DNA of 64,000 bases, from contig CAZGML010000002.1 of NCBI GenBank assembly GCA_964526965.1, positions 74,368-138,367 on the forward strand, given 5' to 3'. The notes under the pieces are model-generated. The model was not told where the DNA came from and ran no database searches. It saw nothing but the letters and a program-made list of their open reading frames with translations. Each line of letters begins with the position of its first letter. The first letter of the stretch is position 1. Source of the stretch: UBA6265 sp964526965. Lineage in GTDB: Bacteria; Chloroflexota; Chloroflexia; Thermomicrobiales; UBA6265. Positions 56,399 to 64,000 of this stretch are shown in pieces. The translations under genes were made by a program, and so were the position numbers.

Positions 56399-58075
56399 AT
56401 GCAATTGTCAGATTTCAAACTCTCTCGTCGCGGCCTCATTCAAGCTGGGGCCGCCATGACCGTTTCCGGCGCGATCCGCCAACCGGCAGCCGCCCAGACT
56501 CCTGTACCGGGAGATGACCTCGTTCGTGAAATGAGCGTGGAGGAAATCCGCGAAGGGTATGAGGCAGGTGATTTCTCGATCGCCGAGTTCACCGAAGCGT
56601 CCCTCCAGCGTATTCACGCCCTGGATTCCCAGGGTGCTCACCTGAACGCGATGATCTCGCTCAACCCCGATGCCCTCAGCATTGCGGAAGCACTGGATCA
56701 GGAACTCCGCGACGGCAAGAGCCGTGGCCCCATGCACGGTATTCCGGTGGTAGTGAAGGACGTCTTCGCGACAACGGACAATATGGAAACGACCGCCGGA
56801 TCCCGCTCCATGGTCGGTACTAATTGCGTGGACGACGCGTTCATTGTTGAGCGCATGCGCGAGGCCGGCATGATCATCCTCGGGAAATCGAACCTTACCG
56901 AGTGGTCTGGCTTCCGACCTACGCTTTATGGCTGGAGTCCGCTCGGCGGCCTCACCATGAACCCGAATGTCACGTCGCAAACCACGTGGGGATCCAGCTC
57001 TGGATCCGCGGCGGCGGTTGCTGCCAGCTACGTGCCGGTCGCTATCGGCGTCGAAACGGATGGCAGCATTCTCTGCCCATCCGCGGCATGTGGCGTTGTC
57101 GGTATCAAGCCGACGGTCAGCCTTACCAGCCGCCAGGGCGGCATTGGTAACGGCTACACCATGGATTCCCCGGGAGTCATCGGGCGCTCGGTTGCTGATG
57201 CTGCAGCCCTGCTTGGGATCGTAGCCGGCCTGGACAAGAACGATGTCGCGTTCGGCCAGCATGCGGATCTCTTCCCGGCCGGTACCGACTACGCCAACCT
57301 GGTGCACCCTGCAGGCGTGCGCGATTACACCCGCGCAATCGTCGAAGGCGGCCTCGAAGGCGTGCGCATCGGCGTGGTTCGCACCTTTTGGGGTGATGAC
57401 ACGCAGGCGAATCTTCATGCAGACACTGCACTCGACGCGCTTGAAGAAGCCGGTGCGGTGTTGGTGGACGACATCTACCCCGAAGCACTGGTCACCATGC
57501 AATCCAGCTTTGCCGCCGGTGAAACCATGGGCATTGAGTTCCCCCGTGTGCTGGAGCGGTTCCTGCGCAACTATGCACCCAATGGGCCAATGGACAATCT
57601 CCACGATGTTGTGCAGTGGTATAACGAAAACCCGGAAGAATCGCAATGGGCATGGGAGAACGATGCCTTCAGCTATTCGCTCTGGCCGCATGAGGAGTGG
57701 AGCGACCAGCACATCGCGTGGATAACCGAACTCACCTTCAACGCCCGCCAAAATGGCATCGATATGGTGATGGATCAAATGGAACTTGATGCGCTGGTTT
57801 GTCCGACCTGTGCCATGCCCACCCGATGGGACAACATTAGTCACTTCTGGTCGTCATCGCAGCTTGCGGCAGCTGCCGGCTACCCGAGCATTACCCTCCC
57901 GATTGGCTACACGGAGGATGTTCCGGCCGGATTGCACATATTTGGACGAGCATTTTCCGAACGCAAATTGATCCGGTATGCTGCCGAACTGGAGCGCACA
58001 TTGCAGGCTCGTGTGGCGCCCCGGTTCCTCGAATCAACAATTTACGACGACCTTTACGCACCGATCCCGATGTAA
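56399..58075 (+). CDS. Tat-exported amidase (amidase signature family)
   Basis: The 558-residue protein starts with a Tat signal (SRRGLIQAGAAMTVSGAI). The amidase signature core is intact: GIPVVVKDVFAT (Lys), TTWGSSSGSAAAVAASYVPV (cis-Ser), and VETDGSILCPSAACGVVGIK with the nucleophile Ser. C-terminal PSITLPIGY is also typical. ATG 56399 is taken as start; the GTG six bases earlier is an alternative. It follows the S9-like gene by 20 bases and probably shares its transcript. Substrate is unknown; relatives hydrolyse amides outside the cytoplasm. Confidence 0.9.
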   Translation: MQLSDFKLSRRGLIQAGAAMTVSGAIRQPAAAQTPVPGDDLVREMSVEEIREGYEAGDFSIAEFTEASLQRIHALDSQGAHLNAMISLNPDALSIAEALDQELRDGKSRGPMHGIPVVVKDVFATTDNMETTAGSRSMVGTNCVDDAFIVERMREAGMIILGKSNLTEWSGFRPTLYGWSPLGGLTMNPNVTSQTTWGSSSGSAAAVAASYVPVAIGVETDGSILCPSAACGVVGIKPTVSLTSRQGGIGNGYTMDSPGVIGRSVADAAALLGIVAGLDKNDVAFGQHADLFPAGTDYANLVHPAGVRDYTRAIVEGGLEGVRIGVVRTFWGDDTQANLHADTALDALEEAGAVLVDDIYPEALVTMQSSFAAGETMGIEFPRVLERFLRNYAPNGPMDNLHDVVQWYNENPEESQWAWENDAFSYSLWPHEEWSDQHIAWITELTFNARQNGIDMVMDQMELDALVCPTCAMPTRWDNISHFWSSSQLAAAAGYPSITLPIGYTEDVPAGLHIFGRAFSERKLIRYAAELERTLQARVAPRFLESTIYDDLYAPIPM

Positions 58076-58079
58076 ATAG

Positions 58080-59315
58080 CTATTTGAGTGATGACCGACT
58101 GCGGCTGAACAGGTTAAGTTCGGCCGCAGTTTTGTTATTCGTGATGGAATCTGCGAGCAGCTTGCCGAGAATCGGGCCATACGGCATGCCGTGACCATTG
58201 AACCCTCCGCCGTACCAGACAGCATCCGACGATTCGCTGTGATCGACAATGGGAAGTCCATCTTTGGTGAAAGCCATGAGTCCGGCCCAGTGCCGATCCA
58301 CTTCGAGATCGGTGAGTTCCGGGAAGAGCCGAGGAAGCAACTGTTCGATCTTCTCGGTGACATCCGAAGTTGGAACCATTTCACGAACACCGGAATCTCC
58401 ATTCGGCGCGTCGGCCCGGGAACCGCCGATGATGATGGTCCCGTCTGGTGTTTGCTGCCAGTAATCGCCTGTTGGCGTCGTATCTGCACCGACCCCGGTT
58501 GTGAAGATCCGTTTGCTCGGCTTGTACGACAGGATCTGGCCCCGGGTTGGCACAATAGCTCCATTTAGTTCTGGCAGCACCGTATCCGTCCAGGCATTGA
58601 GTGCAGTCACGACCCGCCCGGCATCAATCGAGCCGGCAGATGTCAAGACCGTCGCACCGTTCGATCGGGATTCGATCGACGCCACTGTTGCTTGCACGAT
58701 GCGCGCACCATGTCTCTTCGCGGCCCTGGCCATACCGGTGAGATAGCGAGAAGAGTGCATCAACGCACCTGTTGGTGCGAACGTGGCTCCGGTGATCTCA
58801 TCCGCAAGTGGGGTGGAGATGAGTTCCTGCACCTGCTGTCGATCCAGGATTTGATGCGAGAACCCATCTTCGGCCAGGAGGTGTTGTTGCTCCTTCATTT
58901 GGGAGAGCTCGTTCTCATTGAGCGCCAGGGTGAGCAGGCCGTTTCTGCGCAGGTCGCATTCGACGCCTTCCTCCGGCAGGATTTCGTGTGGCAGCTCCTG
59001 CCCTTCCATGCTGAGTTCAACCAGGGATTTCGCCTGTTCGCGACCAAGCGTATCGATAAGCGCCTTGTAGCCGATGGCGGCTCCACCGGCGAGAAAGCCA
59101 CCATTGCGCCCGGTTGCTCCCCACCCGATGGCGGATTTCTCCAGCAGCACGACGTCTGCGCCAGCTTTCGCTAACCAGTAGGTAGTCCAGACTCCCAACA
59201 TGCCACCGCCAATGACGACCGCTTCTGCGGTCGTTGGCATGTCGCCGTCGGGTATCAATGGTTCGGCAGTTGCGTGCCAGTAGGAGAGCGAATCAGTTTG
59301 CGGATCGATATGCAT
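58080..59315 (-). CDS. FAD-dependent amine/amino-acid oxidoreductase (DAO family)
   Basis: The 411-residue protein starts at the reverse ATG 59315. AEAVVIGGGMLGVWTTYWLA is the FAD-binding motif and LLEKSAIGWGATGRNGGFLA is typical of the gamma-glutamylputrescine oxidase/glycine oxidase-like group. HWAGLMAFTKDGLPIVDHSE and WYGGGFNGHGMPYGPILGKL form the C-terminal FAD site. The C-terminus is lengthened by a Ser/Arg tail. No signal peptide, so cytosolic. Substrate unclear. Confidence 0.88.
   Translation of the reverse strand: MHIDPQTDSLSYWHATAEPLIPDGDMPTTAEAVVIGGGMLGVWTTYWLAKAGADVVLLEKSAIGWGATGRNGGFLAGGAAIGYKALIDTLGREQAKSLVELSMEGQELPHEILPEEGVECDLRRNGLLTLALNENELSQMKEQQHLLAEDGFSHQILDRQQVQELISTPLADEITGATFAPTGALMHSSRYLTGMARAAKRHGARIVQATVASIESRSNGATVLTSAGSIDAGRVVTALNAWTDTVLPELNGAIVPTRGQILSYKPSKRIFTTGVGADTTPTGDYWQQTPDGTIIIGGSRADAPNGDSGVREMVPTSDVTEKIEQLLPRLFPELTDLEVDRHWAGLMAFTKDGLPIVDHSESSDAVWYGGGFNGHGMPYGPILGKLLADSITNNKTAAELNLFSRSRSSLK
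58098..58137 (+). terminator. Terminator for the amidase transcript, inside the convergent gene
   Basis: ACTGCGGC (58098-58105) pairs with GCCGCAGT (58123-58130), followed by TTTGTTATT. It lies in the last codons of the reverse-strand oxidoreductase, four bases from which the amidase gene ends. Confidence 0.65.
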
Positions 59316-59467
59316 GGTCCGGTGCCTTTCAGGATTGATGACAATGTCGTTCTGATTCCATGGTACCCGCGGACAGCGAACCGGAAAATACGTAGCCAGG
59401 TGCTGCACGGTTCTTGCTATTGCGTGAAGCAGGTAATCCGATCATCGGGCGACGGTGGGAGTCTGGG

Positions 59468-59959
59468 ATGGCAGCGGACAAGTGGCGAGATATCGATTTC
59501 CGAAAACACCCGGAGTTGTACTCCATCGGCCGCGGAGAACAGGGGGTGTTGACTGCCGAGCCCTATAAAAGCGAACTGTTACCCCACTGGCGGTTCGCAA
59601 CACCAGAGAAGGCACAGGCATCGGCGGACAAGATCCTCGCCATGTTCTATGAGTACAAGGAGCAAGGCGACTTTGTGGGAATGGACATGGCCCGTAAATT
59701 CCTCCAGATGGGCTATACACGCTCCCGCCGCTACGCCAACCACAAGGGCGGCAAAAAGTACGATGGACCGGTGCCAGATGACAAGAAAGGCCAGAGCGGT
59801 GCCCATGGTCGCAAGGAACTCCCACGCGGTCCGGAAGACTCGGTCAAGGCCGAATCCGCTCGGATCTTTTATGAGAAATATGTGATTGCCAAGGAAGATA
59901 CTGATTACAAGGCGATGGCAAAGGAGCATAAAGCGCGGGCAAACACGCGCCCAAATTGA
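59468..59959 (+). CDS. DUF4385-family protein
   Basis: The 163-residue hydrophilic protein matches DUF4385 by its strongly conserved blocks: DIDFRKHPELYSIGRGEQGV, LTAEPYKSELLPHWRF and DFVGMDMARKFLQMGYTRSR, followed by RYANHKGGKKYDG. The start is ATG 59468. Function unknown; the many Arg and Lys residues would suit nucleic-acid contact, but this is a guess. A short GACACAG/CTGTGTC hairpin overlaps its stop. The next 210 bases to 60188 hold no gene. Confidence 0.88.
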   Translation: MAADKWRDIDFRKHPELYSIGRGEQGVLTAEPYKSELLPHWRFATPEKAQASADKILAMFYEYKEQGDFVGMDMARKFLQMGYTRSRRYANHKGGKKYDGPVPDDKKGQSGAHGRKELPRGPEDSVKAESARIFYEKYVIAKEDTDYKAMAKEHKARANTRPN

Positions 59960-60188
59960 CACAGGAACAAGCTGTGTCGTTGAAGCGGGAGCTTCCTGAA
60001 GCCTGTTGAATCCTCGCCTCAGTGTGATGACATGCGGAGCGCGATAAAGACGCCATCACGACGAAATTATTGGTTCAGCGACGATAATTGGTCATAAAGG
60101 CATCGACGGTGAATGCTGGTACTCACCAGATACACCACAGCAGCGATTTGGAATGTCTCGATGCGGAGTTTGGCTTCCCGGAAATCCA

Positions 60189-60479
60189 TCACCATACAAT
60201 GCCCAGCATCACCCCCACAGCCACCAATGTGAGTACAAGAGCAACCACCCTCATGATAGGGATATCATTGCACTTCATGTAATAGCCCAGCATCGCCAGA
60301 AGCCGAACGATTGGTAACGCGATGAAACCAACGATTCCGAACACGATAAAATCGAGCCGTCCTAAATCAATACCGAGCTCGTTCAACACCACACCAATCG
60401 CGATCACCACCGAATACACGATTGTTCCGAACTTCAGCAGTCGTTCGAGTTGTACGTCCAGTGTGTGGCTCTGCATCAT
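60189..60479 (-). CDS. DUF1634 membrane protein
   Basis: The 96-residue protein has three membrane helices (IVYSVVIAIGVVLNELG, FIVFGIVGFIALPIVRLLAM, MRVVALVLTLVAVGVMLGI) with a basic loop between, as in DUF1634. Its ATG overlaps the TauE stop (ATGA), a standard pairing in which DUF1634 accompanies TauE/SafE exporters, perhaps as an accessory subunit. Confidence 0.85.
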   Translation of the reverse strand: MMQSHTLDVQLERLLKFGTIVYSVVIAIGVVLNELGIDLGRLDFIVFGIVGFIALPIVRLLAMLGYYMKCNDIPIMRVVALVLTLVAVGVMLGIVW

Positions 60480-61327
60480 TTCGACACTCCCACCAAATCA
60501 AATCCGAGCCCGGTGAGGGACATCTGAATGGCCAGAAGGAGCAGCACAATTACAAAAATGCCTCGCAAGAGATTCGCTGGCAGGATCCCAAGGAGCTTCG
60601 CCCCGATGATCGAGCCGACCACCGATCCAATCGCCACCGGTCCGGCGATGTCGGTATCAATCTCACCTCGTACAAAATACGCGCCGGCACTCGCGGTTGC
60701 GGTGACACCGATCATGAAGTTCGATGTCGCTGAAGAGACCTTGATTGGCAGACGCAATGCGGAATCCATCGCCGGAATCTTCAGCACACCACTGCCAATG
60801 CCCAGCAGCGCGGAGAGAATTCCCGCTGCGTACATGAGCGACATTCCCAATGGAAGGCGGCGAACCTGATACGGCTGAGCTGGTTCAATCGCTGTGGCAG
60901 GCAACGATCCATCCAGACGTAGCTTCTGCTGCCATGAGGGTTTAGTGATGGTTGCTGTGGCGGTATTGTGCGCGCGTCGATTGGCGAACATCTGGTACGC
61001 CGATGCCAGCATCACAGCAGCAAATAACAGATAGAGCACGTTCGTCGCGATCAATCCCATTAACAGCACACCGGTCAATGCACCAGAGACACTGGCAACT
61101 TCAAGCACCGCAGCAAGCCGAATGTTGACCAGTTTTGCCCGAAGGAATTGCGGCGCACTCGCGCACGAGCACGCGATGACGGAAACCAGGCTGGCTCCAA
61201 TGGCTGTCTGGATATCAATTGGGAGCAGGAGTGTAAGCAAGGGCACAATGAACACACCGCTCGCCATCCCCAACATCCCGCCCATCGCGCTCGTCACCAC
61301 TGATATAACGAGCAGCCACAGGATCAT
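60476..61327 (-). CDS. TauE/SafE-family anion exporter
   Basis: The 283-residue membrane protein has about eight helices with the internal repeat of the TauE/SafE family: GGMLGMASGVFIVPLLTL in the first half and GILSALLGIGSGVLKIPAM in the second. Members move sulfite, sulfoacetate or other organosulfur anions, or related ions. The reverse start 61327 follows AAGGCG. It is 68 bases downstream of the tRNA-Leu gene on the same strand. Confidence 0.9.
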   Translation of the reverse strand: MILWLLVISVVTSAMGGMLGMASGVFIVPLLTLLLPIDIQTAIGASLVSVIACSCASAPQFLRAKLVNIRLAAVLEVASVSGALTGVLLMGLIATNVLYLLFAAVMLASAYQMFANRRAHNTATATITKPSWQQKLRLDGSLPATAIEPAQPYQVRRLPLGMSLMYAAGILSALLGIGSGVLKIPAMDSALRLPIKVSSATSNFMIGVTATASAGAYFVRGEIDTDIAGPVAIGSVVGSIIGAKLLGILPANLLRGIFVIVLLLLAIQMSLTGLGFDLVGVSK

Positions 61328-61395
61328 AATGAGAAAACGCCTTTGGTCAGGACGCGCAGAGTGAAGAGGATCACCTCAGTTTGTGTATTGATGGG

Positions 61396-61480
61396 TGCCG
61401 GGTACAGGACTCGAACCTGCACAGCCTCGCGGCCACCAGATCCTAAGTCTGGCGTGTCTGCCAAATTCCACCAACCCGGC
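61396..61480 (-). tRNA. tRNA-Leu (anticodon UAG)
   Basis: On the reverse strand the acceptor GCCGGGT pairs with ACCCGGC, followed by discriminator A and CCC, so CCA is not encoded. The anticodon stem CCAGA/TCTGG holds loop CTTAGGA, giving anticodon TAG. A long variable arm (about TGGCCGCGAGGCT region) fits leucine, and the T loop is GGTTCGAGTCC. About 85 bases. Confidence 0.96.
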
Positions 61481-61504
61481 AGGGTGATGTATGCAGCACC
61501 TATT

Positions 61505-61906
61505 CTACGGCGCAGATTGCACCGGTGCCACAAGTTCCCGAAATAGCCGCGTGAAGGTGGCGTCGGCATCGGTTGTGAGGCCCGGGTGAACTTCTCCCGG
61601 CTGGATGATCGTGTTGCTGACATTGCTCAGCCAGTGGAAGCGTTCGCCGATATCGAGCGCGGCCACAGGCCCGCCGCGTTTATCTCCGGCTGCTATCAGG
61701 CGCAGGGTTCTCAGCCGCGATTCAACTACCTCGTGGTCAATATCCCTGGCAAACGCATTTAGCCGCTCATGGTCGAGCTGGTAATCCACGCGAAGGTATT
61801 GTTGGGGACGGCAAAACATCACCAGCCCTATATTTATCGCTTCGCCCCGTTCGATTCTCGGTACCAATCGCAGGATTGTGTAGAGGTAAGGAACTCGATC
61901 ATTCAC
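61505..61906 (-). CDS. DUF3037-family protein
   Basis: The 133-residue protein has the DUF3037 pattern: PYLYTILRLVPRIERGEAIN, IGLVMFCRPQQYLRVDY, and FTRLFRELVAP near the end. It starts at GTG 61906 and overlaps the HipA-like gene by eight bases (GTGAATGA). DUF3037 genes regularly accompany HipA-like kinases, so the two are likely functional partners, possibly a toxin-antitoxin-type pair. Confidence 0.87.
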   Translation of the reverse strand: MNDRVPYLYTILRLVPRIERGEAINIGLVMFCRPQQYLRVDYQLDHERLNAFARDIDHEVVESRLRTLRLIAAGDKRGGPVAALDIGERFHWLSNVSNTIIQPGEVHPGLTTDADATFTRLFRELVAPVQSAP

Positions 61907-62750
61907 GACGCCGTCCCCGATTTGCGCGATCCGGGTCGATGGCTCCTACATTTTGCTCCGCGCGAGCACGCTCCGTTTCCTCAATGAACGGACGCGGCCC
62001 CTCCAGGCGCGAAAGGAAGTAGTCCAAATACGCAGCGCGCTGCGCCTCGGCATCGCCGATCTCGTTCTCCGGCAACCATTCATCCGGAATCGAACCGACT
62101 ATGCTCCAGAGCACAGTGTCATCCAGCTTCGGTGCGAGGCGTGAATCCGCATCGACAACCGAATCCGCTATGGGCAATAGCACGTGATCCTTGATCGGCG
62201 GGAACGAGCGTCGTCCCTGCTCCTTTGGATCACTCCATCGGTGGTGTGGGTAAATCGCAGCGCCATGATCAATGAGCCAAATTGAGTCGGCCCAATACAG
62301 CATGTTCGGATTGCGTGTACTACGGTCGACATTGGCAGTATAGGCATCGAGCCAAACGATATCCGCCGCCAGTACGGGATCCATTCCTACCGGATTGGCC
62401 GGATCGTATGGAAGCGCACCGGGCAGGAAATCCATCCCGAGATTCAGCCCGGTCGAACGTTTGAGGTGGTCGTTGATTTCTTCGTCAGGTTCGCCAGAGG
62501 TGAGCGATCGTTGCAAGTCGATCGTTACCAGCTCCGGCACCTGAAGGCCCAGCGCGCGTGCGATCTCCCCGGCAATCAGTTCTGCCGTGAGCGATTTCGG
62601 GCCTTGCGCCGCTCCGTGGAGCTTTACAACGTAAAGGCCGTCATCATCGGCTTCAAACAGACCAGGTACGGATCCACCTTCTTTTAAGGGCATCACAAAA
62701 CGCGTAGCCGCGAGGTGACGCAACGACGGCGTCACGGGATCTTGCGTCAC
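61899..62750 (-). CDS. HipA-like kinase-family protein
   Basis: The 283-residue protein resembles the HipA-like kinase family. LYVVKLHGAAQGPKSLTAEL has the ATP-site Lys. ADIVWLDAYTANVDRSTRNP resembles the catalytic Asp-x4-Asn loop, and WLIDHGAAIYPHHRW resembles the metal-binding Asp segment. It lacks an N-terminal DNA-binding or HipB-like part. GTG 62750 overlaps the upstream gene stop (GTGA). Middle gene of a three-gene operon with DUF3037. Confidence 0.83.
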   Translation of the reverse strand: MTQDPVTPSLRHLAATRFVMPLKEGGSVPGLFEADDDGLYVVKLHGAAQGPKSLTAELIAGEIARALGLQVPELVTIDLQRSLTSGEPDEEINDHLKRSTGLNLGMDFLPGALPYDPANPVGMDPVLAADIVWLDAYTANVDRSTRNPNMLYWADSIWLIDHGAAIYPHHRWSDPKEQGRRSFPPIKDHVLLPIADSVVDADSRLAPKLDDTVLWSIVGSIPDEWLPENEIGDAEAQRAAYLDYFLSRLEGPRPFIEETERARAEQNVGAIDPDRANRGRRRE

Positions 62751-63112
62751 TCGTTGCCTCCAGTGGGATTTTCCAACTCGTCGATAATCTGCTGGAACTG
62801 TTCGCGCGATGCGTTGCGCACGTACTTCCGTGCTGGCAACATGCTGAGATTGCGGATTTTACCCATGAACGAATCGCCCCGCATTTGCAGGCTAAACGTG
62901 AGATGGCTGCCGCCACTCGCTTCCTGCGCAGTGAATCGGGTGATGATCTCGATGCCATCGATCAGCTGATCGAGCCCGACATAGCTCAGCCCCTCCGGAG
63001 TGACTCCGCGATCTGGCGGCTGGTCCGGAAGCTCATTGCGCATCCAGCGCTCGGCGGCATCAAGTGCCTCGGGCGCGGTGGCTCTGATGAATTGGGTTTC
63101 AGTGATTTTCAT
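62747..63112 (-). CDS. Small hypothetical protein upstream of the HipA-like gene
   Basis: The 121-residue protein starts MKITETQFIRATAPEALDAA. Alternating hydrophobic strands (HLTFSLQMRGDSFMGKIRNL) and a C-terminal helix (REQFQQIIDELENP) suggest an SRPBCC/START-like fold, but motifs are not clear enough to call. It overlaps the HipA-like gene by four bases. Its ribosome-binding site is weak. Whether it belongs to the kinase system is unknown. Confidence 0.6.
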   Translation of the reverse strand: MKITETQFIRATAPEALDAAERWMRNELPDQPPDRGVTPEGLSYVGLDQLIDGIEIITRFTAQEASGGSHLTFSLQMRGDSFMGKIRNLSMLPARKYVRNASREQFQQIIDELENPTGGNE

Positions 63113-63160
63113 AACAGGAACCGGCCCGGAACCAGGAATACTGCCCGGGCCTGTGTTTTG

Positions 63161-63550
63161 CTACTTCAGCACCGCAACGGCTTCGATTTCAACCAGCACG
63201 TCCTTGGGCAGCCTGGCAACCTGAACCGCACTTCGGGCTGGCTTTACATCGCCCGTCATGAAGGAAGCATAGATCTCGTTGAAGGTGGCGTAGTCGTTCA
63301 TATCCTGCAGGAAGCAGGTCGTTTTTACGATATGGTCCATACCGGAGCCAGCGTCTTCCAGCAGGCCCTTGAGCGATTCCAGCACACGTGTCGCCTGTCC
63401 GGTGATATCGTCACCCACGATCTCGCCACTTTCAGGATCGGCGGGAATTACACCAGAGGTGTAAATCATGCCGTTGAGCGTGATCGCCTGGGAGTAGGGT
63501 CCGATCGCGGCCGGTGCCTTGTCGGATGTCACCGCATTGAACTTGGCCAT
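63161..63550 (-). CDS. ridA: RidA-family enamine/imine deaminase
   Basis: The 129-residue protein is a standard Rid subfamily member. It carries AIGPYSQAITLNGMIYTSGV, the metabolite-binding loop, and KPARSAVQVARLPKDVLVEI with the essential Arg and the C-terminal Glu (EIEAVAVL). It deaminates reactive 2-aminoacrylate and related enamines from PLP enzymes. The start follows AAGGAG. The PLP dehydratase at 43908 is a possible source of its substrate in this genome. Confidence 0.95.
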   Translation of the reverse strand: MAKFNAVTSDKAPAAIGPYSQAITLNGMIYTSGVIPADPESGEIVGDDITGQATRVLESLKGLLEDAGSGMDHIVKTTCFLQDMNDYATFNEIYASFMTGDVKPARSAVQVARLPKDVLVEIEAVAVLK

Positions 63551-63709
63551 GGGGGTCTCCTTCTATATATGAGCGTGGATGCGAACCTGCGCAAGCGTTT
63601 GAACGGTTTGCCGCGGGCATTACATCCGCAAATGTGTCTTCGGTAATGGTACTTGCAGATCCTGATTCTCGCCTGAAGATGCAGGACAAAAACTGTTCCG
63701 GCGTTTCCC
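63551..63709. other. Intergenic region
   Basis: A 160-base gap upstream of RidA on the reverse strand and of the promoter at 63710 on the forward strand. No ORF or hairpin stands out. Confidence 0.4.
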
Positions 63710-63738
63710 TTGACACCCCGATTCAGCCAGAGTACTAT
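63710..63738 (+). promoter_or_regulatory. Strong sigma-70-type promoter
   Basis: TTGACA (63710-63715) and TACTAT (63733-63738) are separated by exactly 17 bases. The -35 box is perfect and the -10 box close to consensus. It directs transcription into the structured region that follows. Confidence 0.8.
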
Positions 63739-63744
63739 TCCTGA

Positions 63745-64000
63745 GCCCTCGAGAGAGGGTGAGACCTGACAGCGAGGTCAGGGCACCATCCGAATGATTC
63801 GGAAAGTGCTCTTGACGGTAGCGAAGAGAGCATGGTAAGATCATGTTCGCTGCACAAGAAAGTGCGGTGGTTGAAGGGAGATGCGGATGTCTCGGTAGGG
63901 TTCCAGAAGAACCGACGGACATCGACCTGGAAGCAGGTCGCTATTGCATCTTTCGCCCCTATGAGAGGGGCGCTTGTGTGTCTGCGGGCGCACGGCACCT
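63745..64000 (+). ncRNA. Structured RNA region (leader or sRNA), cut by window end
   Basis: No ORF is present in about 255 bases. Successive hairpins are CCCTC-GAGA-GAGGG, CCTGAC/GTCAGG, CCGAA/TTCGG, GCGAA/TTCGC, GCAC/GTGC, GATGTC/GACATC with inner GGTTC/GAACC, CGACCTG-GAAG-CAGGTCG and CGCCCCT/AGGGGCG. The strong promoter just upstream supports transcription. It could be the leader of a downstream gene or a stable RNA. It shows none of the signature sequences of RNase P RNA, tmRNA, SRP RNA or T-box leaders that I looked for. Confidence 0.5.

Noticed and set aside
56408..57844. Reverse frame of 478 codons opposite the amidase
   Set aside because: The forward strand has intact amidase motifs and a Tat signal; the reverse product is unrecognisable.
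63745..64000. T-box leader
   Set aside because: GTAGGGT and AACCGACGG are present but the TGGN bulge of the T-box sequence is not, and a clear specifier loop was not found.

Overview
The window looks like one scaffold from a moderately GC-rich bacterium, probably a Chloroflexota member close to Thermomicrobia. This is inference: there is no rRNA here. The hints are a baseplate-J-like membrane protein ending on ruvX, a DarA-type cyclic-di-AMP receptor, an F420-type LLM oxidoreductase, many lipid-free secreted proteins with Pro/Thr/Ala linkers, and LPxTG-like surface proteins. Two 100-base N runs (6916-7015 and 8141-8240) show that this is scaffolded, probably metagenomic, sequence.

Layout. 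1-3.7 kb: housekeeping genes (baseplate-J-like protein, ruvX, cyclic-di-AMP receptor, aroA). 4-11.5 kb: a giant secreted repeat protein with an X25-like N-terminal module, many SpaA-like beta-sandwich repeats and a C-terminal anchor; both assembly gaps lie in it. 11.5-14.6 kb: small membrane protein, 3-methyladenine glycosylase I, a YpfJ-type metallopeptidase and an SH3b-M23 cell-wall hydrolase. 15-20 kb: MFS carrier, Mnn-like glycosyltransferase, SulP anion transporter and tandem universal stress protein. 20-24.2 kb: an SH3b-NlpC/P60 hydrolase with a long structured leader, then an LPSTG surface protein. 24.3-35.5 kb: histidine utilisation (hutI, hutH, hutU) with a GNAT, a Gfo/Idh oxidoreductase and an Asp/Glu racemase, split by a reverse-strand dipeptide importer (binding protein and two permeases, no ATPases). 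35.6-38.7 kb: translationally coupled Tat-exported GMC oxidoreductase operon. 39-40.3 kb: DsbA-VKOR disulfide pair. 40.3-45 kb: cupin, a truncated RIC-like protein, a divergent glucarate-type catabolic pair, DUF488 and a PLP dehydratase. 45-49.7 kb: Nudix, 2TM, DinB-like, zinc-ribbon, AI-2E-like, LLM and cupin genes. 49.9-51.7 kb: copper-handling operon (Sco1, PCuAC-like, cupredoxin-like). 51.8-59.9 kb: secreted protein, dapF, a degenerate S9 protein, a Tat amidase, a DAO-type oxidase and DUF4385. 60-63.6 kb: DUF1634-TauE, tRNA-Leu, a HipA-like/DUF3037 operon and RidA. The last 260 bases follow a strong promoter and fold into many hairpins without an ORF.

Main themes are the cell surface (two anchored repeat proteins and two SH3b hydrolases sharing an upstream element), amino-acid and peptide catabolism, and envelope redox/copper chemistry. 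Several proteins keep a fold but appear to have lost catalytic or metal-binding residues (S9 hydrolase, RIC-like protein, cupredoxin). Two genes seem to lack one base just after a well-placed ATG.
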